Positions 33,852-43,990 of a DNA stretch of 64,000 nt are shown here, piece after piece. Origin of the DNA: Hyphomonas beringensis (GTDB lineage: Bacteria; Pseudomonadota; Alphaproteobacteria; Caulobacterales; Hyphomonadaceae). The translations under genes and the position numbers were made by a program. The notes under the pieces are model-generated. The model made no database searches and was not told where the DNA came from. It saw only the letters and a program-made list of their open reading frames with translations. The DNA is taken from NCBI RefSeq assembly GCF_000682755.1, contig NZ_AWFF01000087.1:1-64000 (forward strand). Reading direction: 5' to 3'. The first letter of the stretch is position 1. Each line of letters starts with the position of its first letter.

Positions 33852-34097
33852 ATGGCTGACGCAAAAGAGAAACCTGTCGACAAGCTGACATTCGAGGAAG
33901 CCCTGGCTGAACTCGAAGGCATTGTGCGCCAGCTGGAAGCCGGTGAAGTCGAACTGGAAAAATCCATCGCGATCTATGAACGGGGCGCCGCCCTCAAGGC
34001 GCATTGCGACTCCCGCCTGAAATCCGCCGAGCTGAAGGTGGAGCAGATCGTGCAGGGGGCCAACGGGCCAGCTACCGAACCTGCCAGCTTCGACTAG
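33852..34097 (+). CDS. xseB: Exodeoxyribonuclease VII small subunit
   Basis: An 81-residue subunit that joins XseA to make the single-strand-specific exonuclease VII. The single domain is LTFEEALAELEGIVRQLEAG followed by ELEKSIAIYERGAALKAHCD, the family signature of the two-helix hairpin. The large subunit gene is not in the window. It leads the conserved xseB-ispA-dxs cluster of alphaproteobacteria, 12 bp before ispA. Confidence 0.95.
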   Translation: MADAKEKPVDKLTFEEALAELEGIVRQLEAGEVELEKSIAIYERGAALKAHCDSRLKSAELKVEQIVQGANGPATEPASFD

Positions 34098-34109
34098 AGA
34101 GGGCCCCGT

Positions 34110-35006
34110 ATGGCGGACGTTGTCGATTTCGAACAGCGCCTGAAAGAGGTTGCCGACAAGGTAACGGTCGCGCTGGACCAGTTGATCCCGCCTGCGAGTG
34201 GACCCGAGGCTGATCTGATGCGCGCCATGCGCCATGCTGCGCTGGCCAATGGCAAGCGGATGCGGCCCTTCTTCCTGCTGGAAACCGGCGCGATGTTCGA
34301 GGCGCCCGAGAAAACCCTTTTGCGGGCGGCAGCGGCGCTGGAATGTGTGCACTGCTATTCCCTGGTGCATGATGACCTGCCCTGTATGGATGATGATGAT
34401 TTCCGGCGGGGCCAGCCGACCGTTCACAAGGCCTTTGACGAGGCCACGGCCGTGCTGGCTGGCGACGCGCTGCTGACGCTGGCGTTCAAGATCCTCGCCT
34501 CACCTGAGACCCATGATGACGCCACGATCCGCGCCTTGCTGGTCGAGCGGCTAGCCGATTCTTCCGGCGCGCGGGGCATGGTGGGCGGCCAGATGATCGA
34601 CATGCTGGAGAGCGACAGCCCCCGTGATCTCAACACGATTACCCGCATGCAGCGCCTGAAGACTGGCGCGCTGATCTCCTATGCGACGGAAGCGGGCGCA
34701 ATTGTTGGCCGGGCGCGGGAGGCTGAGCGCAACGCGCTGGCAGGCTTCTCCAATGACCTTGGTCTGGCGTATCAGATTGCCGATGATTTGCTGGATGCGA
34801 CAGGCCATGAGGAACATGTTGGCAAGCCCCTGCGTACTGATGAAGAGGCCGGAAAAGCCAATTTTGTGACGATCCTGGGAGTAGACGGCGCGCGGCAGCG
34901 GGTGCGTATTCTTGCTGCACAAGCGAAGGAGCATCTCGCAATTTTTCGCGAAAAGGCCCATATACTGCTGCAATCGGTCGATTTTGTACTCGACAGAACA
35001 CATTAA
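34110..35006 (+). CDS. ispA: Polyprenyl (farnesyl/geranylgeranyl) diphosphate synthase
   Basis: A 298-residue short-chain prenyltransferase that condenses isopentenyl diphosphate with allylic diphosphates to make C15 or C20 products. The first aspartate motif is at 88-94 and onward (DDLPCMDDDDFRRG), and the second is DDLLDATGH. GNGKR-like ANGKRMRPFFLLE and GGQMIDM are also conserved. It is 12 bp after xseB and 42 bp before dxs, so the three form an operon in which the MEP pathway's first enzyme and a prenyl-chain synthase are made together. Confidence 0.92.
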   Translation: MADVVDFEQRLKEVADKVTVALDQLIPPASGPEADLMRAMRHAALANGKRMRPFFLLETGAMFEAPEKTLLRAAAALECVHCYSLVHDDLPCMDDDDFRRGQPTVHKAFDEATAVLAGDALLTLAFKILASPETHDDATIRALLVERLADSSGARGMVGGQMIDMLESDSPRDLNTITRMQRLKTGALISYATEAGAIVGRAREAERNALAGFSNDLGLAYQIADDLLDATGHEEHVGKPLRTDEEAGKANFVTILGVDGARQRVRILAAQAKEHLAIFREKAHILLQSVDFVLDRTH

Positions 35007-35048
35007 ACAGGACGTCAGAAGACCGAAATAAAAGGTCCAGAGAAAAAC

Positions 35049-36971
35049 ATGACCGAGACACGACCGAACCGCTTGCTGGATGCGATCAACTCGCCGGACG
35101 ACCTGAAAGGCCGCTCGCGGGAGGAACTGAAACAGATCGCTGCCGAAGTGCGCGATGAAGTCATTGACGTTGTGTCTGTGACGGGCGGGCACCTTGGCTC
35201 TGGCCTCGGCGTTGTCGAGCTGACCGTAGCGATCCATTCGGTTTTCAATGCCCCGGCTGACAAGCTGATCTTTGACGTTGGCCACCAATGCTATCCGCAC
35301 AAGATCCTGACCGGGCGGCGCGACCAGATGCGGACTCTGCGCCAGGGCGGCGGCCTGTCCGGTTTCACCAAGCGCGCCGAAAGCGAATATGACCCGTTTG
35401 GCGCGGCGCATGCGTCAACTTCCATTTCCGCAGGCCATGGCTTTGCCAAGGCGCGTGACCTGCAGGACGGCGAAAATCACGTTATCTCGGTGATCGGTGA
35501 CGGCTCCATGTCTGCCGGCATGGCCTATGAGGCGATGAACAATGCCGGGGCCGACAAATCCCGCCTGATCGTGATCCTGAACGACAATGACATGTCGATT
35601 GCCCCGCCGGTTGGCGCGATGAGCAATCACCTGTCAAAGCTGGTCTCCTCGCGGCCCTATCGCGGCCTGCGCAAGATCGCCAAGAAGATGGTGTCTCCAA
35701 TGGGGCTGGAAAGCCCGGCGCGGCGCGCGGAGGAATATCTGCGCGGCTTCGCGATGGGCGGTACCATGTTCGAGGAGCTGGGCTTCTACTATGTCGGCCC
35801 GATTGACGGGCATGATCTGGATACGCTGATCCCGATCCTTGAGAATGTGAAGGCGATGCGGGAAGGCCCGATCCTGATCCACGCCGTCACGCAGAAGGGC
35901 AAGGGCTATGCACCCGCCGAGAATTCTGCCGACAAGTATCATGGCGTTTCGAAATTCTCTGTCGTCACTGGCGAGCAGTCCAAGCCGAAGCCCAAGGCCC
36001 TGGCCTATCAGAAGGTTTTTGGCCAGACGCTGGCCAAGCTGGCCGAGACGGATGACAAGATCTGCGCGATTACGGCGGCGATGCCGTCCGGCACATCCAC
36101 CGATGTTTTTGCCAAGCAATTCCCTGACCGGCATTTCGATGTCGGCATTGCCGAACAGCACGCGGTGACCTTCGCCGCCGGCCTTGCGGCGGACGGGATG
36201 CGCCCTTACGCGGCGATCTATTCCACCTTCCTGCAGCGCGGCTATGACCAGGTTGTCCATGATGTGGCGATCCAGAAACTGCCCGTGCGCTTTGCGATCG
36301 ACCGGGCTGGCCTGGTGGGCGCAGATGGCGCGACCCATGCTGGCAGCTTTGACATTGGCTATCTCGGCGCACTGCCGGGTATGGTCTGCATGGCGGCCGC
36401 CGACGAGGCAGACCTTGCCCGCATGGTGGTGACCGCGAACCAGATTGATGATGCGCCGTCGGCTTTCCGCTATCCGCGGGGCGAGGGTATCGGCATCGAG
36501 ATTCCGGAAAACCCGCAGCCACTGGAAATCGGCAAGGGCCGCATCATGCGTGAGGGGACGACGATTGCCATCCTGTCCTACGGCACGCGCCTGGCAGAGG
36601 CCCAGAAGGCGGCTGATCTGCTTGCTGCGCAAGGCCTGTCCGCGACTGTGGCCGATGCACGCTTTGCCAAGCCGCTGGACGCGGACCTGGTCGAGCGGCT
36701 GGCGCGCGAGCATGAAGTGCTGATCACGATTGAAGAGGGCGCTACAGGCGGCTTTGGCAGCTTTGTGCTGGAGCATCTGGCCAAGGTGGGCGCGCTGGAC
36801 AAGGGTCTGAAGATCCGCCCGATGACGTTGCCGGATGAGTTCCAGGATCAGGATACCCCGTATCTGATGTATGAGGCTGCTGGCCTCAATGCCCGTCATA
36901 TTGCTGCCCGCGCCATCGAGGCTCTGGGCCGGGGCGACATAGCCGAGATCAACCGGCTGGCCAGCGCCTGA
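35049..36971 (+). CDS. dxs: 1-deoxy-D-xylulose-5-phosphate synthase
   Basis: A 640-residue thiamine diphosphate enzyme that makes DXP from pyruvate and glyceraldehyde 3-phosphate, the entry step of the MEP isoprenoid pathway. N-terminal [20 protein letters not shown], the cofactor segment [19 protein letters not shown], then [18 protein letters not shown] and [13 protein letters not shown] mark the family. Length is standard. An RBS-like AGAGAAAAAC precedes the ATG. It is the last gene of xseB-ispA-dxs and is followed by two lipoprotein genes on the same strand. Confidence 0.97.
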   Translation: MTETRPNRLLDAINSPDDLKGRSREELKQIAAEVRDEVIDVVSVTGGHLGSGLGVVELTVAIHSVFNAPADKLIFDVGHQCYPHKILTGRRDQMRTLRQGGGLSGFTKRAESEYDPFGAAHASTSISAGHGFAKARDLQDGENHVISVIGDGSMSAGMAYEAMNNAGADKSRLIVILNDNDMSIAPPVGAMSNHLSKLVSSRPYRGLRKIAKKMVSPMGLESPARRAEEYLRGFAMGGTMFEELGFYYVGPIDGHDLDTLIPILENVKAMREGPILIHAVTQKGKGYAPAENSADKYHGVSKFSVVTGEQSKPKPKALAYQKVFGQTLAKLAETDDKICAITAAMPSGTSTDVFAKQFPDRHFDVGIAEQHAVTFAAGLAADGMRPYAAIYSTFLQRGYDQVVHDVAIQKLPVRFAIDRAGLVGADGATHAGSFDIGYLGALPGMVCMAAADEADLARMVVTANQIDDAPSAFRYPRGEGIGIEIPENPQPLEIGKGRIMREGTTIAILSYGTRLAEAQKAADLLAAQGLSATVADARFAKPLDADLVERLAREHEVLITIEEGATGGFGSFVLEHLAKVGALDKGLKIRPMTLPDEFQDQDTPYLMYEAAGLNARHIAARAIEALGRGDIAEINRLASA

Positions 36972-37028
36972 GTTTCTGACTGAAAAGCAATTTGCCGCCG
37001 GGCGCGAACACGTCTTATGTGCCGCCCC

Positions 37029-37643
37029 ATGCGATACATTTCTCTTTCAACTGTTGCGGCGGCAGCCTTGCTGCTGGCTGCATGTGCCACAGCGCCGGAA
37101 GCGACGGATACGGGCCCTCCGCCGGAAACCGTCATTGCTCAGGCGATTGCGGAGACGAACCCCTATCAGGCCGAAGACAGCCTGACGGAACTTCTGGCCA
37201 GATCCAGCCTCACGGATGCACAGCGCGCTGAGGCACTGTACCATCGCGGCAGTTTGCGTCGTCAGGGCGCAGATGATCGCCGGGGTGCGGTAGAGGATCT
37301 GGAAGCCATGCTGGCGCTCGCGCCGAACCATCCGCTGGCGGCAAATGCCAGGGCGGAGCTGGAATTCGCCCGCAAGGATGTCGCCGCGATTGAAGCCTCC
37401 ATGAACCGCTTCCTGACGCTGGCGCAGTGGTTTGACGGCACATGGGTGCTGGGGGATCACGAATTGGCGGTCGAGCGCTACAAGACATCCGGCCTGGCGC
37501 CGACGCCGGAACAGGTGAAGACCCTACGTGAGGCGGGCTATATCTGCCAGACGGGCACCAGCGAGTCTTCGCTCAAGAAATTTTCCGGTGACCGGGACGA
37601 TCTTGATGGCCTGGATTGGTGCGCAGAAGAGCTGACCAGCTGA
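37029..37643 (+). CDS. Helical lipoprotein, first of a tandem pair
   Basis: About 204 residues. MRYISLSTVAAAALLLAACA is a lipoprotein signal; an ATG four codons earlier (37017) is possible but lies before a charged start. The mature part is helical with repeat-like units (AEALYHRGSLRRQGADDRRG, VEDLEAMLALAPNHP), resembling tetratricopeptide-type repeats, and ends in a cysteine-containing segment (AGYICQTGTSE ... LDWCAEELTS). The next gene encodes a protein with the same plan. It may be an envelope scaffolding protein; function unknown. Confidence 0.75.
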   Translation: MRYISLSTVAAAALLLAACATAPEATDTGPPPETVIAQAIAETNPYQAEDSLTELLARSSLTDAQRAEALYHRGSLRRQGADDRRGAVEDLEAMLALAPNHPLAANARAELEFARKDVAAIEASMNRFLTLAQWFDGTWVLGDHELAVERYKTSGLAPTPEQVKTLREAGYICQTGTSESSLKKFSGDRDDLDGLDWCAEELTS

Positions 37644-37740
37644 AAAGTCACACAAAATCCACAATACGGCCCTGTGCGCGCACTGCTTGTTTCTGTACGA
37701 ACGGGGAAGATCACAGCCCAGTCCTGATGGAGACACCCTT

Positions 37741-38388
37741 ATGATTCGTTCCGGCCTTGTCCTTGCTGCCTCAGCCCTCGCGCTGGCGGCCTGCTCTTCT
37801 GCGCCCTCCACGACGGACAGCGCGGCGACCCCCACGGTAACCCAGCCTGTTGATGAATTTGCCCTCGCAATGCAGACGGTGAACCAGCTGGTCGATGCGG
37901 GAAACACCCAAACGGCGATTGACCGGCTGACCCAGCTGACCGGTGATCCGGACCTCACCCGTGAAGAACTGGCCGATACGCTGCTGCGCCGGGGCGAGCT
38001 TCGCTTCAGCGAACAGGGCTATGATCTGATGGGTGCAATCAGCGACTTTGAAGAGATCATCAACGATCTGCCGGACACCGAGGCCGTTGCCGCCGCAGTT
38101 CCGATGCTGGACATTGCCCGCGGCAAGGCGACGTCTCTGAACACGCTGCTGGCGCAGCCGGAAACGACGCGTCAGGAGAAGTTCAACATCCTGATGGAAC
38201 TGGGCCAGCATCAGGAAGCAATGGATTTGATGATCCAGAGCAATTTGACACCGGACAATGACACGCTGGTGGCGATGTATCAGATTGGCTATCTCTGCGA
38301 AGGTGATGAGCTGACCGGTCGCGAATATGATGCGATCGAGCCGGATGGCACCCAGCGCACGCTGCGATTCTGCGATTTCGGGAAATAG
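37741..38388 (+). CDS. Helical lipoprotein, second of a tandem pair
   Basis: A 215-residue lipoprotein beginning MIRSGLVLAASALALAACS. It shares with its upstream neighbour the signal, a low-complexity Ser/Thr/Ala stretch, the block LRRGELRFSEQGYDLMGAIS-like (compare YHRGSLRRQGADDRRG), a repeat-like helical middle, and a C-terminal G-Y-[IL]-C motif (IGYLCEGDE), ending in a second cysteine (RFCDFGK). This points to a tandem duplication that has diverged. The gap between the genes is 97 bp. The ATG at 37741 follows GGAGACACC. Confidence 0.75.
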   Translation: MIRSGLVLAASALALAACSSAPSTTDSAATPTVTQPVDEFALAMQTVNQLVDAGNTQTAIDRLTQLTGDPDLTREELADTLLRRGELRFSEQGYDLMGAISDFEEIINDLPDTEAVAAAVPMLDIARGKATSLNTLLAQPETTRQEKFNILMELGQHQEAMDLMIQSNLTPDNDTLVAMYQIGYLCEGDELTGREYDAIEPDGTQRTLRFCDFGK

Positions 38389-38427
38389 GGGCACAGCGCC
38401 TTTCCCTGACAGGTTTTGAAAAATATG

Positions 38428-38462
38428 GCCCCTGAACTTCCCGATATGGGTGGTTCGGGGGC
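38428..38462 (+). terminator. Possible terminator after the lipoprotein pair
   Basis: GCCCCTGAAC and GTTCGGGGGC form ten pairs with one G-T, around a 15-base loop. The sequence after it (TATTCTG) is only moderately T-rich, so the call is tentative. Confidence 0.4.
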
Positions 38463-38579
38463 TATTCTGTCGCAGATGCAGTTATTTTGCTGAAAATTCG
38501 TCGCTGATCACCGAGTTTTGTCTTCATTCCTCAGCCTTGGCGTGATTGTGTGTAGGAAACATACATTCAGAGGAAACCC

Positions 38580-40328
38580 ATGCCCGCCGATACTTTGCCA
38601 AACTGGCCCGCCATGTCGATTGCCCAAGCCAATGAAATGCTGGCTGGGCCGGGCTCTCCGCTTGAACTGGAAGATGCCGTCATCGATGGCGTCGAGATGA
38701 AAGTTTACAAGAACGCGCCGCCGACCATTCCGTTTATCCTGGCGCTGGCTGAGACCCAGTTCCCTGATCGGGATTATATCGTTTACGAGGATGAACGCGT
38801 TACCTTCAAGGCGATGGCGAAGGCCGTCCGTGCCATGGCCGCCGTGATGCGCGACACCTATGGCGTGAAAAAGGGCGACCGGGTCGCCGTCGTGATGCGG
38901 AACTATCCGCAATGGCCGGTCGCTTTTTATGCTGCGCTCAGCCTGGGCGCGATCGCCACCCCGATGAATTCCTGGTGGACGGGCGAAGAGCTGCACTATG
39001 GCCTGTCTTTCGCCGAAGTGAAGCTGGCCGTCGTCGATCTGCATCTCTATGAGCGCGTGCGCGGGCACTGGGATAATCTGCCCAATCTGGAGCACATCAT
39101 CATCGCGCGCGATTCCGATGAAGAGCATAATGATCCCCGGATCGGCTCTATGGAAGACTATATCGGCGACGCCAATAGCTGGAAGGATTTGCCGGACGGC
39201 AGCTGGCCGGAAATTGATCTGGGCCCGGAAGATAGCGCCACGATCATGTACACATCCGGCACGACGGGAAAACCGAAAGGCGCCCTGGCAACCCATCGCG
39301 CCGTTATCTCCAACATGTTCAATTCCATGACGTGTCAGGCCCGCATGTTCCTGCGCAAGGGAGAGGCCCCGCCAGAGCCGGACCCGGAAGACCGCCGCGC
39401 TACGTTGCTGGCCATTCCGTTTTTCCATGCGACAGGTGCATTCGCCATTCTGCTGCCGTCGGCCCTTCGCGGTGACAAGATCGTTTCCATGTACAAATGG
39501 GATGCGGACAAGGCGCTGCCGATCATCGAGAAGGAAAAGATCTCTGCCGTGGGCGGCGTGCCGACCATTGCGTGGCAAATCCTGGAACATCCGGACCGGG
39601 ATAAATATGACCTCTCCTCCATTCAGGCCATCTCCTATGGCGGTGCGCCCTCTGCGCCGGAACTGGTCTCGACGATCAAGAAACGCTTTCCGGAAGCCGC
39701 ACCCGGCAATGGCTGGGGCATGACTGAAACCTGCGCCACGGCCACGCTGAACATTGGCGAGGATTATGTGAACCGCCCGGGCAGTGCTGGCGCGCCGCCC
39801 AAGGCGGTCGTGCTGAAAACATGTGACCCGGACGGCAATGAGGTGCCGGCCGGTGAAGTGGGCGAGCTGTGGTGCAAAGGCCCGATGAATTGCAAGAAGT
39901 ACTGGAACCGTCCGGACGCGACGGCTGAAACCTTCCGCGATGGCTGGGTTGTCACCGGAGACCTTGCACGCCTGGATGAAGAGGGCTTCCTATATCTGGT
40001 CGACCGCGCCAAGGACATGCTGATCCGCGGCGGCGAGAACGTCTACTGCATCGAGGTGGAGAATGCGCTCTATGAGCATCCGGCCATCATGGACGCGGCT
40101 GTCGTCGGCATTCCTCATAAAGTGTTGGGTGAAGAAGTTGGCGCCGTTGTGCAATTGAAGCCCGGCATGAAAGTGACGGAAGAAGAGTTGCGCCACTTCG
40201 CCGCCACGCATCTTGCGGCGTTCAAGGTGCCGGTCGAAATCCACTTCATGGACGAGCCGCTGCCGCGCAACGCAAACGGCAAGATCCTGAAGCCCGTCCT
40301 GCGGGAGCAGTTCAAACCCAGAGGATAA
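38580..40328 (+). CDS. AMP-forming acyl-CoA synthetase
   Basis: A 582-residue adenylate-forming ligase that activates a carboxylic or fatty acid with ATP and CoA. The phosphate-binding motif TIMYTSGTTGKPKGALATH, the aromatic motif YGGAPSAPELV, GWGMTETCATATLN, and DGWVVTGDLARLDEEGFLYLV with the lysine-containing IKRGGEN-like LIRGGENVYCIEVEN are present. The C-terminal lysine (NANGKILKPVLR) completes the active site. It is a FadD-like medium/long-chain type, but chain length is not readable. It leads an operon with an aldo/keto reductase (6 bp gap) and a methyltransferase. Confidence 0.9.
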   Translation: MPADTLPNWPAMSIAQANEMLAGPGSPLELEDAVIDGVEMKVYKNAPPTIPFILALAETQFPDRDYIVYEDERVTFKAMAKAVRAMAAVMRDTYGVKKGDRVAVVMRNYPQWPVAFYAALSLGAIATPMNSWWTGEELHYGLSFAEVKLAVVDLHLYERVRGHWDNLPNLEHIIIARDSDEEHNDPRIGSMEDYIGDANSWKDLPDGSWPEIDLGPEDSATIMYTSGTTGKPKGALATHRAVISNMFNSMTCQARMFLRKGEAPPEPDPEDRRATLLAIPFFHATGAFAILLPSALRGDKIVSMYKWDADKALPIIEKEKISAVGGVPTIAWQILEHPDRDKYDLSSIQAISYGGAPSAPELVSTIKKRFPEAAPGNGWGMTETCATATLNIGEDYVNRPGSAGAPPKAVVLKTCDPDGNEVPAGEVGELWCKGPMNCKKYWNRPDATAETFRDGWVVTGDLARLDEEGFLYLVDRAKDMLIRGGENVYCIEVENALYEHPAIMDAAVVGIPHKVLGEEVGAVVQLKPGMKVTEEELRHFAATHLAAFKVPVEIHFMDEPLPRNANGKILKPVLREQFKPRG

Positions 40329-40334
40329 GTCCCC

Positions 40335-41345
40335 ATGGTATCCAAGCGACGCATCGGAGACAGTCAGGTCTATCCGGTTGGCCTCGGCTGCATGAACATC
40401 ACGCATGCCTATGGGCCGCCCTTGCCGGAAGACGAGGCCAAGGCCCTGCTGGTGCGGGCGCTGGACCTTGGCTATGACTTTCTGGACACGGCCACTCTGT
40501 ACGGCTTTGGTCGCAGTGAAGAACTGATCGGCGAGGCGTTGAAGGATCGCCGCCAGGAATACTTCCTGGCCAGCAAGTGCGTGCTGGGCTTCAAGGATGG
40601 CCAGCGCACGCTGGACGCCCGGCCAGAGACGATCAAGGCGGCCTGCGAAGCCAGTCTCAAACGTCTGCAGACGGATGTCATAGATCTCTACTACATGCAC
40701 CGCCCCGATCCGAACGTGCCGATTGAGGACTCTGTCGGCGCGCTGGCGGATCTGGTTCAGGAAGGCAAGATCCGCATGATCGGCCTGTCTGAAATGGGAG
40801 AGGAGCATCTGCGCCGGGCCCATGCCGTGCACCCCATCGCCGCGATGCAGAGCGAGTATTCCCTCTGGGTGCGCAATCCCGAGATCGCCATCAAGGCGGC
40901 GTGTGAGGAGCTGGGCGTGGCGCTGGTCGCGTTCTCACCTGTCGGGCGGGGCTTCCTGGCCGATCCGCCTGTGGATCCGGACAAATTCCATAAGAGCGAT
41001 CTGCGCGGCACGATCTTCCCGCGCTTCTTTCCTGAGAATTATTCCGGCAATCTGCCGCTGCTGGAAGAGGCTCGCGCCTGTGCCAGCGAAGTCGGATGCA
41101 GCGTGGCACAGCTCGCGCTCGCCTGGACGCTGGCCAAGGGCGGCAATGTCATCCCGATCCCCGGCACAACCAGCCTTCAGCATCTCGAAGAGAACTGGAA
41201 GGCGGGTGGCATTGAATTGTCGGAGGATATGGTCGCGCGCCTTGATGCGCACTTCCTGCCGGAGAAGGCTGTCGGGCCGCGCTATAATCAAATTGGCCAG
41301 TCCGTCGTCACAACTGAAATGTACGATTTTGAGACCTCCCAGTGA
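40335..41345 (+). CDS. Aldo/keto reductase
   Basis: A 336-residue NADPH-dependent oxidoreductase with a TIM-barrel fold. The tetrad is visible as DTATLYGFGRSEELIG (Asp and Tyr), the lysine in FLASKCVLGF, and the histidine in LYYMHRPDPNV. The segment VAFSPVGRGFLADPP and the cofactor loop GTTSLQHLEENW are typical of the AKR clade that includes YakC-like enzymes. The carbonyl substrate is unknown. It is 6 bp after the acyl-CoA synthetase and overlaps the methyltransferase start (GTGA). Confidence 0.88.
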   Translation: MVSKRRIGDSQVYPVGLGCMNITHAYGPPLPEDEAKALLVRALDLGYDFLDTATLYGFGRSEELIGEALKDRRQEYFLASKCVLGFKDGQRTLDARPETIKAACEASLKRLQTDVIDLYYMHRPDPNVPIEDSVGALADLVQEGKIRMIGLSEMGEEHLRRAHAVHPIAAMQSEYSLWVRNPEIAIKAACEELGVALVAFSPVGRGFLADPPVDPDKFHKSDLRGTIFPRFFPENYSGNLPLLEEARACASEVGCSVAQLALAWTLAKGGNVIPIPGTTSLQHLEENWKAGGIELSEDMVARLDAHFLPEKAVGPRYNQIGQSVVTTEMYDFETSQ

Positions 41346-42034
41346 GTGACACCCCGGACAAGACCTACCCGAAAGCCGGGGACGGTAAGCCTGTTGCTTT
41401 GGAAGCGCGGAATGAGGCGGAAGACGGACGGCGCTATTCGCCCTCGGTCGCGCGCAATCGGGAACCGATCCTGGACGTCTTCCGCCAGCATGTCGCCGAG
41501 GCTGGGCAAGTGCTGGAGATCGCCTCCGGCACGGGCGAGCATGGCGCGTTCCTCACCGACTCCCTGTTGGGCCTGAACTGGACCTATTCCGATATTGATG
41601 CGGCAAGCCGGGAGAGCCAGGCCGCCTGGCGTGAGGCCGCGTGGCATGAGCGTTTGCATGGCCCGTATATAGTCGATGCCTCGGCCCATTCCTGGGGGCC
41701 GGTCGAGTATCCTGACTATTGGGATGTGATCGCGTCGATGAACATGATCCACATCGCACCGTTTGAGGTCGCGCTGGGTCTGATCGGCGGGGCCGGGCGC
41801 CTGCTGAAGCCGAAAGGTAAGCTGTTCCTCTACGGACCGTTCGCGCGGCATGGAGAGATTGCGCCCTCCAATGCGGCGTTCAGCGAAAACCTGAAGTCAC
41901 GTGATGCGCGTTGGGGCGTGCGGGATCTGGATCAGCAGATTGTTCCGCTGGCGGAAGAGGTGGGGCTGAGACTGCAGCAGGTCATCGAAATGCCTGCCAA
42001 CAATCTCAGCGTCGTGTTTCAGCGTCAGGCCTGA
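41342..42034 (+). CDS. DUF938 SAM-dependent methyltransferase
   Basis: A 230-residue protein of the DUF938 family. The SAM-binding motif VLEIASGTGEHGAFLTDSL is near residue 57, and the following IASMNMIHIAPFEV and GRLLKPKGKLFLYGPF support the Rossmann methyltransferase fold. The substrate is unknown; relatives occur widely in animals and bacteria. The start is the GTG at 41342, whose TGA overlaps the stop of the aldo/keto reductase. Its 3' end overlaps that of the convergent metG by 10 bp. Confidence 0.85.
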   Translation: MSDTPDKTYPKAGDGKPVALEARNEAEDGRRYSPSVARNREPILDVFRQHVAEAGQVLEIASGTGEHGAFLTDSLLGLNWTYSDIDAASRESQAAWREAAWHERLHGPYIVDASAHSWGPVEYPDYWDVIASMNMIHIAPFEVALGLIGGAGRLLKPKGKLFLYGPFARHGEIAPSNAAFSENLKSRDARWGVRDLDQQIVPLAEEVGLRLQQVIEMPANNLSVVFQRQA

Positions 42035-43767
42035 TCGCCGCCGCCGAATTGCTCGGTCCATTCCTCGACCTGGGAATCCTCGATCTTCTGGAACAACACG
42101 TCCGGCGGCGTGATGGGCGCGCCATGGGGCAGGGCGTCCAGCAGCGCGGCGATGCCGGCATCCGACATGTCTTTCGGCATGTTGCGATGCTCTTCCGGAA
42201 TGCCTAGCGCGTCGAGGATCTTAGCCGCAGCATTCGGGATGATCGGCTGGGCGATGATGCCGAACAGGGCGGCCAGATTCAGGCCGGTACGTACGCCGAC
42301 CGCGGCCGCATCGACATCGGTCTTGTACTTCACCCAGGGCTCTGCCTTGGTGAGGTATTCATTGCCTGCGGCCCAGATGGCGCGTGTCTCTGCGGCGGCC
42401 TTGCGGAACTCCATTGCTTCATAATACTCGACCAGGCGCGGCAGGCGTTCTTTCAGTTCTGCCACCATCCACGCTTCCGCATCGCCCGGTGTGCCGGCGC
42501 CCGGAAGCTGGCCGTCGAATTTTGAGGCCGTGTATTTGGTGATCCGGTTCACGAAATTGCCCAGCACGTTTGCAAGGTCCGAGTTGACCGCGCTCTGGAA
42601 GCCTTCCCAGGTGAAGGCCGCGTCAGAGCCTTCCGGCGCGTTCGCAATAAGATACCAACGCCAGTAATCGGCCGGCAGTAGGGACAGCGCTTGGTCCATG
42701 AAGACGCCGCGCTTGTTGGAGGTGGAGAATTTACCGCCATACCAGGTGACCCAGTTGAAGGCCTTCAGCTTGTCGACCGTCTTCCATGGCTCATTCGACC
42801 CCAGCATGGTGACGGGGAAGCTGACCGTATGGAAGGCGACATTATCCTTGCCCATGAACTGGACATATTCGGTTTCGTCGGCGCCCTTGTCTGTGCGCCA
42901 GAGCGCTTCCCAGTCGCCGCCCGTGGCCTCGGCCCATTCCTGCGTGCTGGAAATGTAGCCGATGGGGGCATCGAACCAGACATAGAAGACCTTGTCTTCA
43001 AAGCCGGGGCGTGGATTGCCGTTTGCATCCGTCACGTCGATGCCCCAGCTGAGGTCCCGTGTGATGGCGCGGTCGATCAGGCCCTCATCCAGCCATTTGT
43101 TGGCAATGGAGACGGCGAGGTTCGGCCAGTTCTTGCCCTTGCTATTCACCCATTCGCGGATGCGGTCCTGCATTTTGGCCTGTAGCAGGTAGAGATGATT
43201 GGTCTCGCGGATCTCGATATTCTTGCTGCCGGAAACAGAGGAATACGGGTCAATCAGGTCGACCGGGTCCAGCAGGCGTCCGCAATTGTCACACTGGTCG
43301 CCGCGGGCCTTCTCAAAGCCGCAGGTCGGGCAGGTGCCCTCAACATAGCGGTCCGGCAGGAAGCGCCCATCATCGACGGAGTAGACTTGCTTGGAGGTGC
43401 GCTCCTCGATCAGGCCATTGGCTTCCAGGGCCTGCGCGAAATGTTGCGTGGCTTCGCGGTTGGCTGCGCGGGACGTGCGCCCGAACCAGTCGAAGGCCAG
43501 GTTGAAACCTTCCCCGGCCTTGCGCTGAATCTCGTACTGCTCGTCGCAATATTCCTGAACACTGATGCCTGCCGCCTGCGCGGCGAGTTCGGCCGGGGTG
43601 CCATGCTCATCCGTGGCGCAGATATAGGTCACCTCATGGCCCATCAGGCGCATCATGCGGGAGTACACGTCCGCAGGCAGCATCGAGCCTGCGAGATTGC
43701 CGAGATGCTTGACGCCGTTGATGTAGGGCAGGGCTGAGGTGACGAGAATGCGCCGGGCTTTTGTCAT
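42025..43767 (-). CDS. metG: Methionyl-tRNA synthetase
   Basis: A 580-residue class I synthetase that charges methionine to tRNA-Met. The HIGH-type motif is HLGN in ALPYINGVKHLGNLAGSM, and the KMSKS-type is KFSTSNKRG. Four zinc cysteines (146, 149, 159, 162) are in CPTCGFEKARGDQCDNCG. The helical anticodon-binding domain follows. There is no C-terminal tRNA-binding domain, so it is the shorter type. It starts before a stretch of 220 bp with no gene that ends at an intrinsic terminator, and its 3' end overlaps the methyltransferase gene. Confidence 0.97.
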   Translation of the reverse strand: MTKARRILVTSALPYINGVKHLGNLAGSMLPADVYSRMMRLMGHEVTYICATDEHGTPAELAAQAAGISVQEYCDEQYEIQRKAGEGFNLAFDWFGRTSRAANREATQHFAQALEANGLIEERTSKQVYSVDDGRFLPDRYVEGTCPTCGFEKARGDQCDNCGRLLDPVDLIDPYSSVSGSKNIEIRETNHLYLLQAKMQDRIREWVNSKGKNWPNLAVSIANKWLDEGLIDRAITRDLSWGIDVTDANGNPRPGFEDKVFYVWFDAPIGYISSTQEWAEATGGDWEALWRTDKGADETEYVQFMGKDNVAFHTVSFPVTMLGSNEPWKTVDKLKAFNWVTWYGGKFSTSNKRGVFMDQALSLLPADYWRWYLIANAPEGSDAAFTWEGFQSAVNSDLANVLGNFVNRITKYTASKFDGQLPGAGTPGDAEAWMVAELKERLPRLVEYYEAMEFRKAAAETRAIWAAGNEYLTKAEPWVKYKTDVDAAAVGVRTGLNLAALFGIIAQPIIPNAAAKILDALGIPEEHRNMPKDMSDAGIAALLDALPHGAPITPPDVLFQKIEDSQVEEWTEQFGGGDQA

Positions 43768-43896
43768 GGAGATGAGGTCTTTCCCAAATAGCTTTACGGG
43801 CAGGGTAAATCATACATCCCTGCCATTGTGCACCTTTTAGCGGCGCGTGCCGGAAAAGAAAGAATTGCCCGCCGGGAAATAACATGCGCGCAGAAA

Positions 43897-43930
43897 GAAA
43901 CCCCCGAATGGGCTGCAGGCCATTCGGGGG
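43897..43930 (-). terminator. Intrinsic terminator of the OmpA-like gene
   Basis: CCCCCGAATGG and CCATTCGGGGG form a perfect 11-base-pair stem with an eight-base loop. Read on the minus strand it ends in TTTCTTTC. It terminates transcription coming from the 43991-44467 gene. Confidence 0.8.
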
Positions 43931-43990
43931 TGGAGGGCGGTTTCAGGACGCGGTGAAACTCCTGAAGCCGTTGGGAGGAAACGGTGGGAC

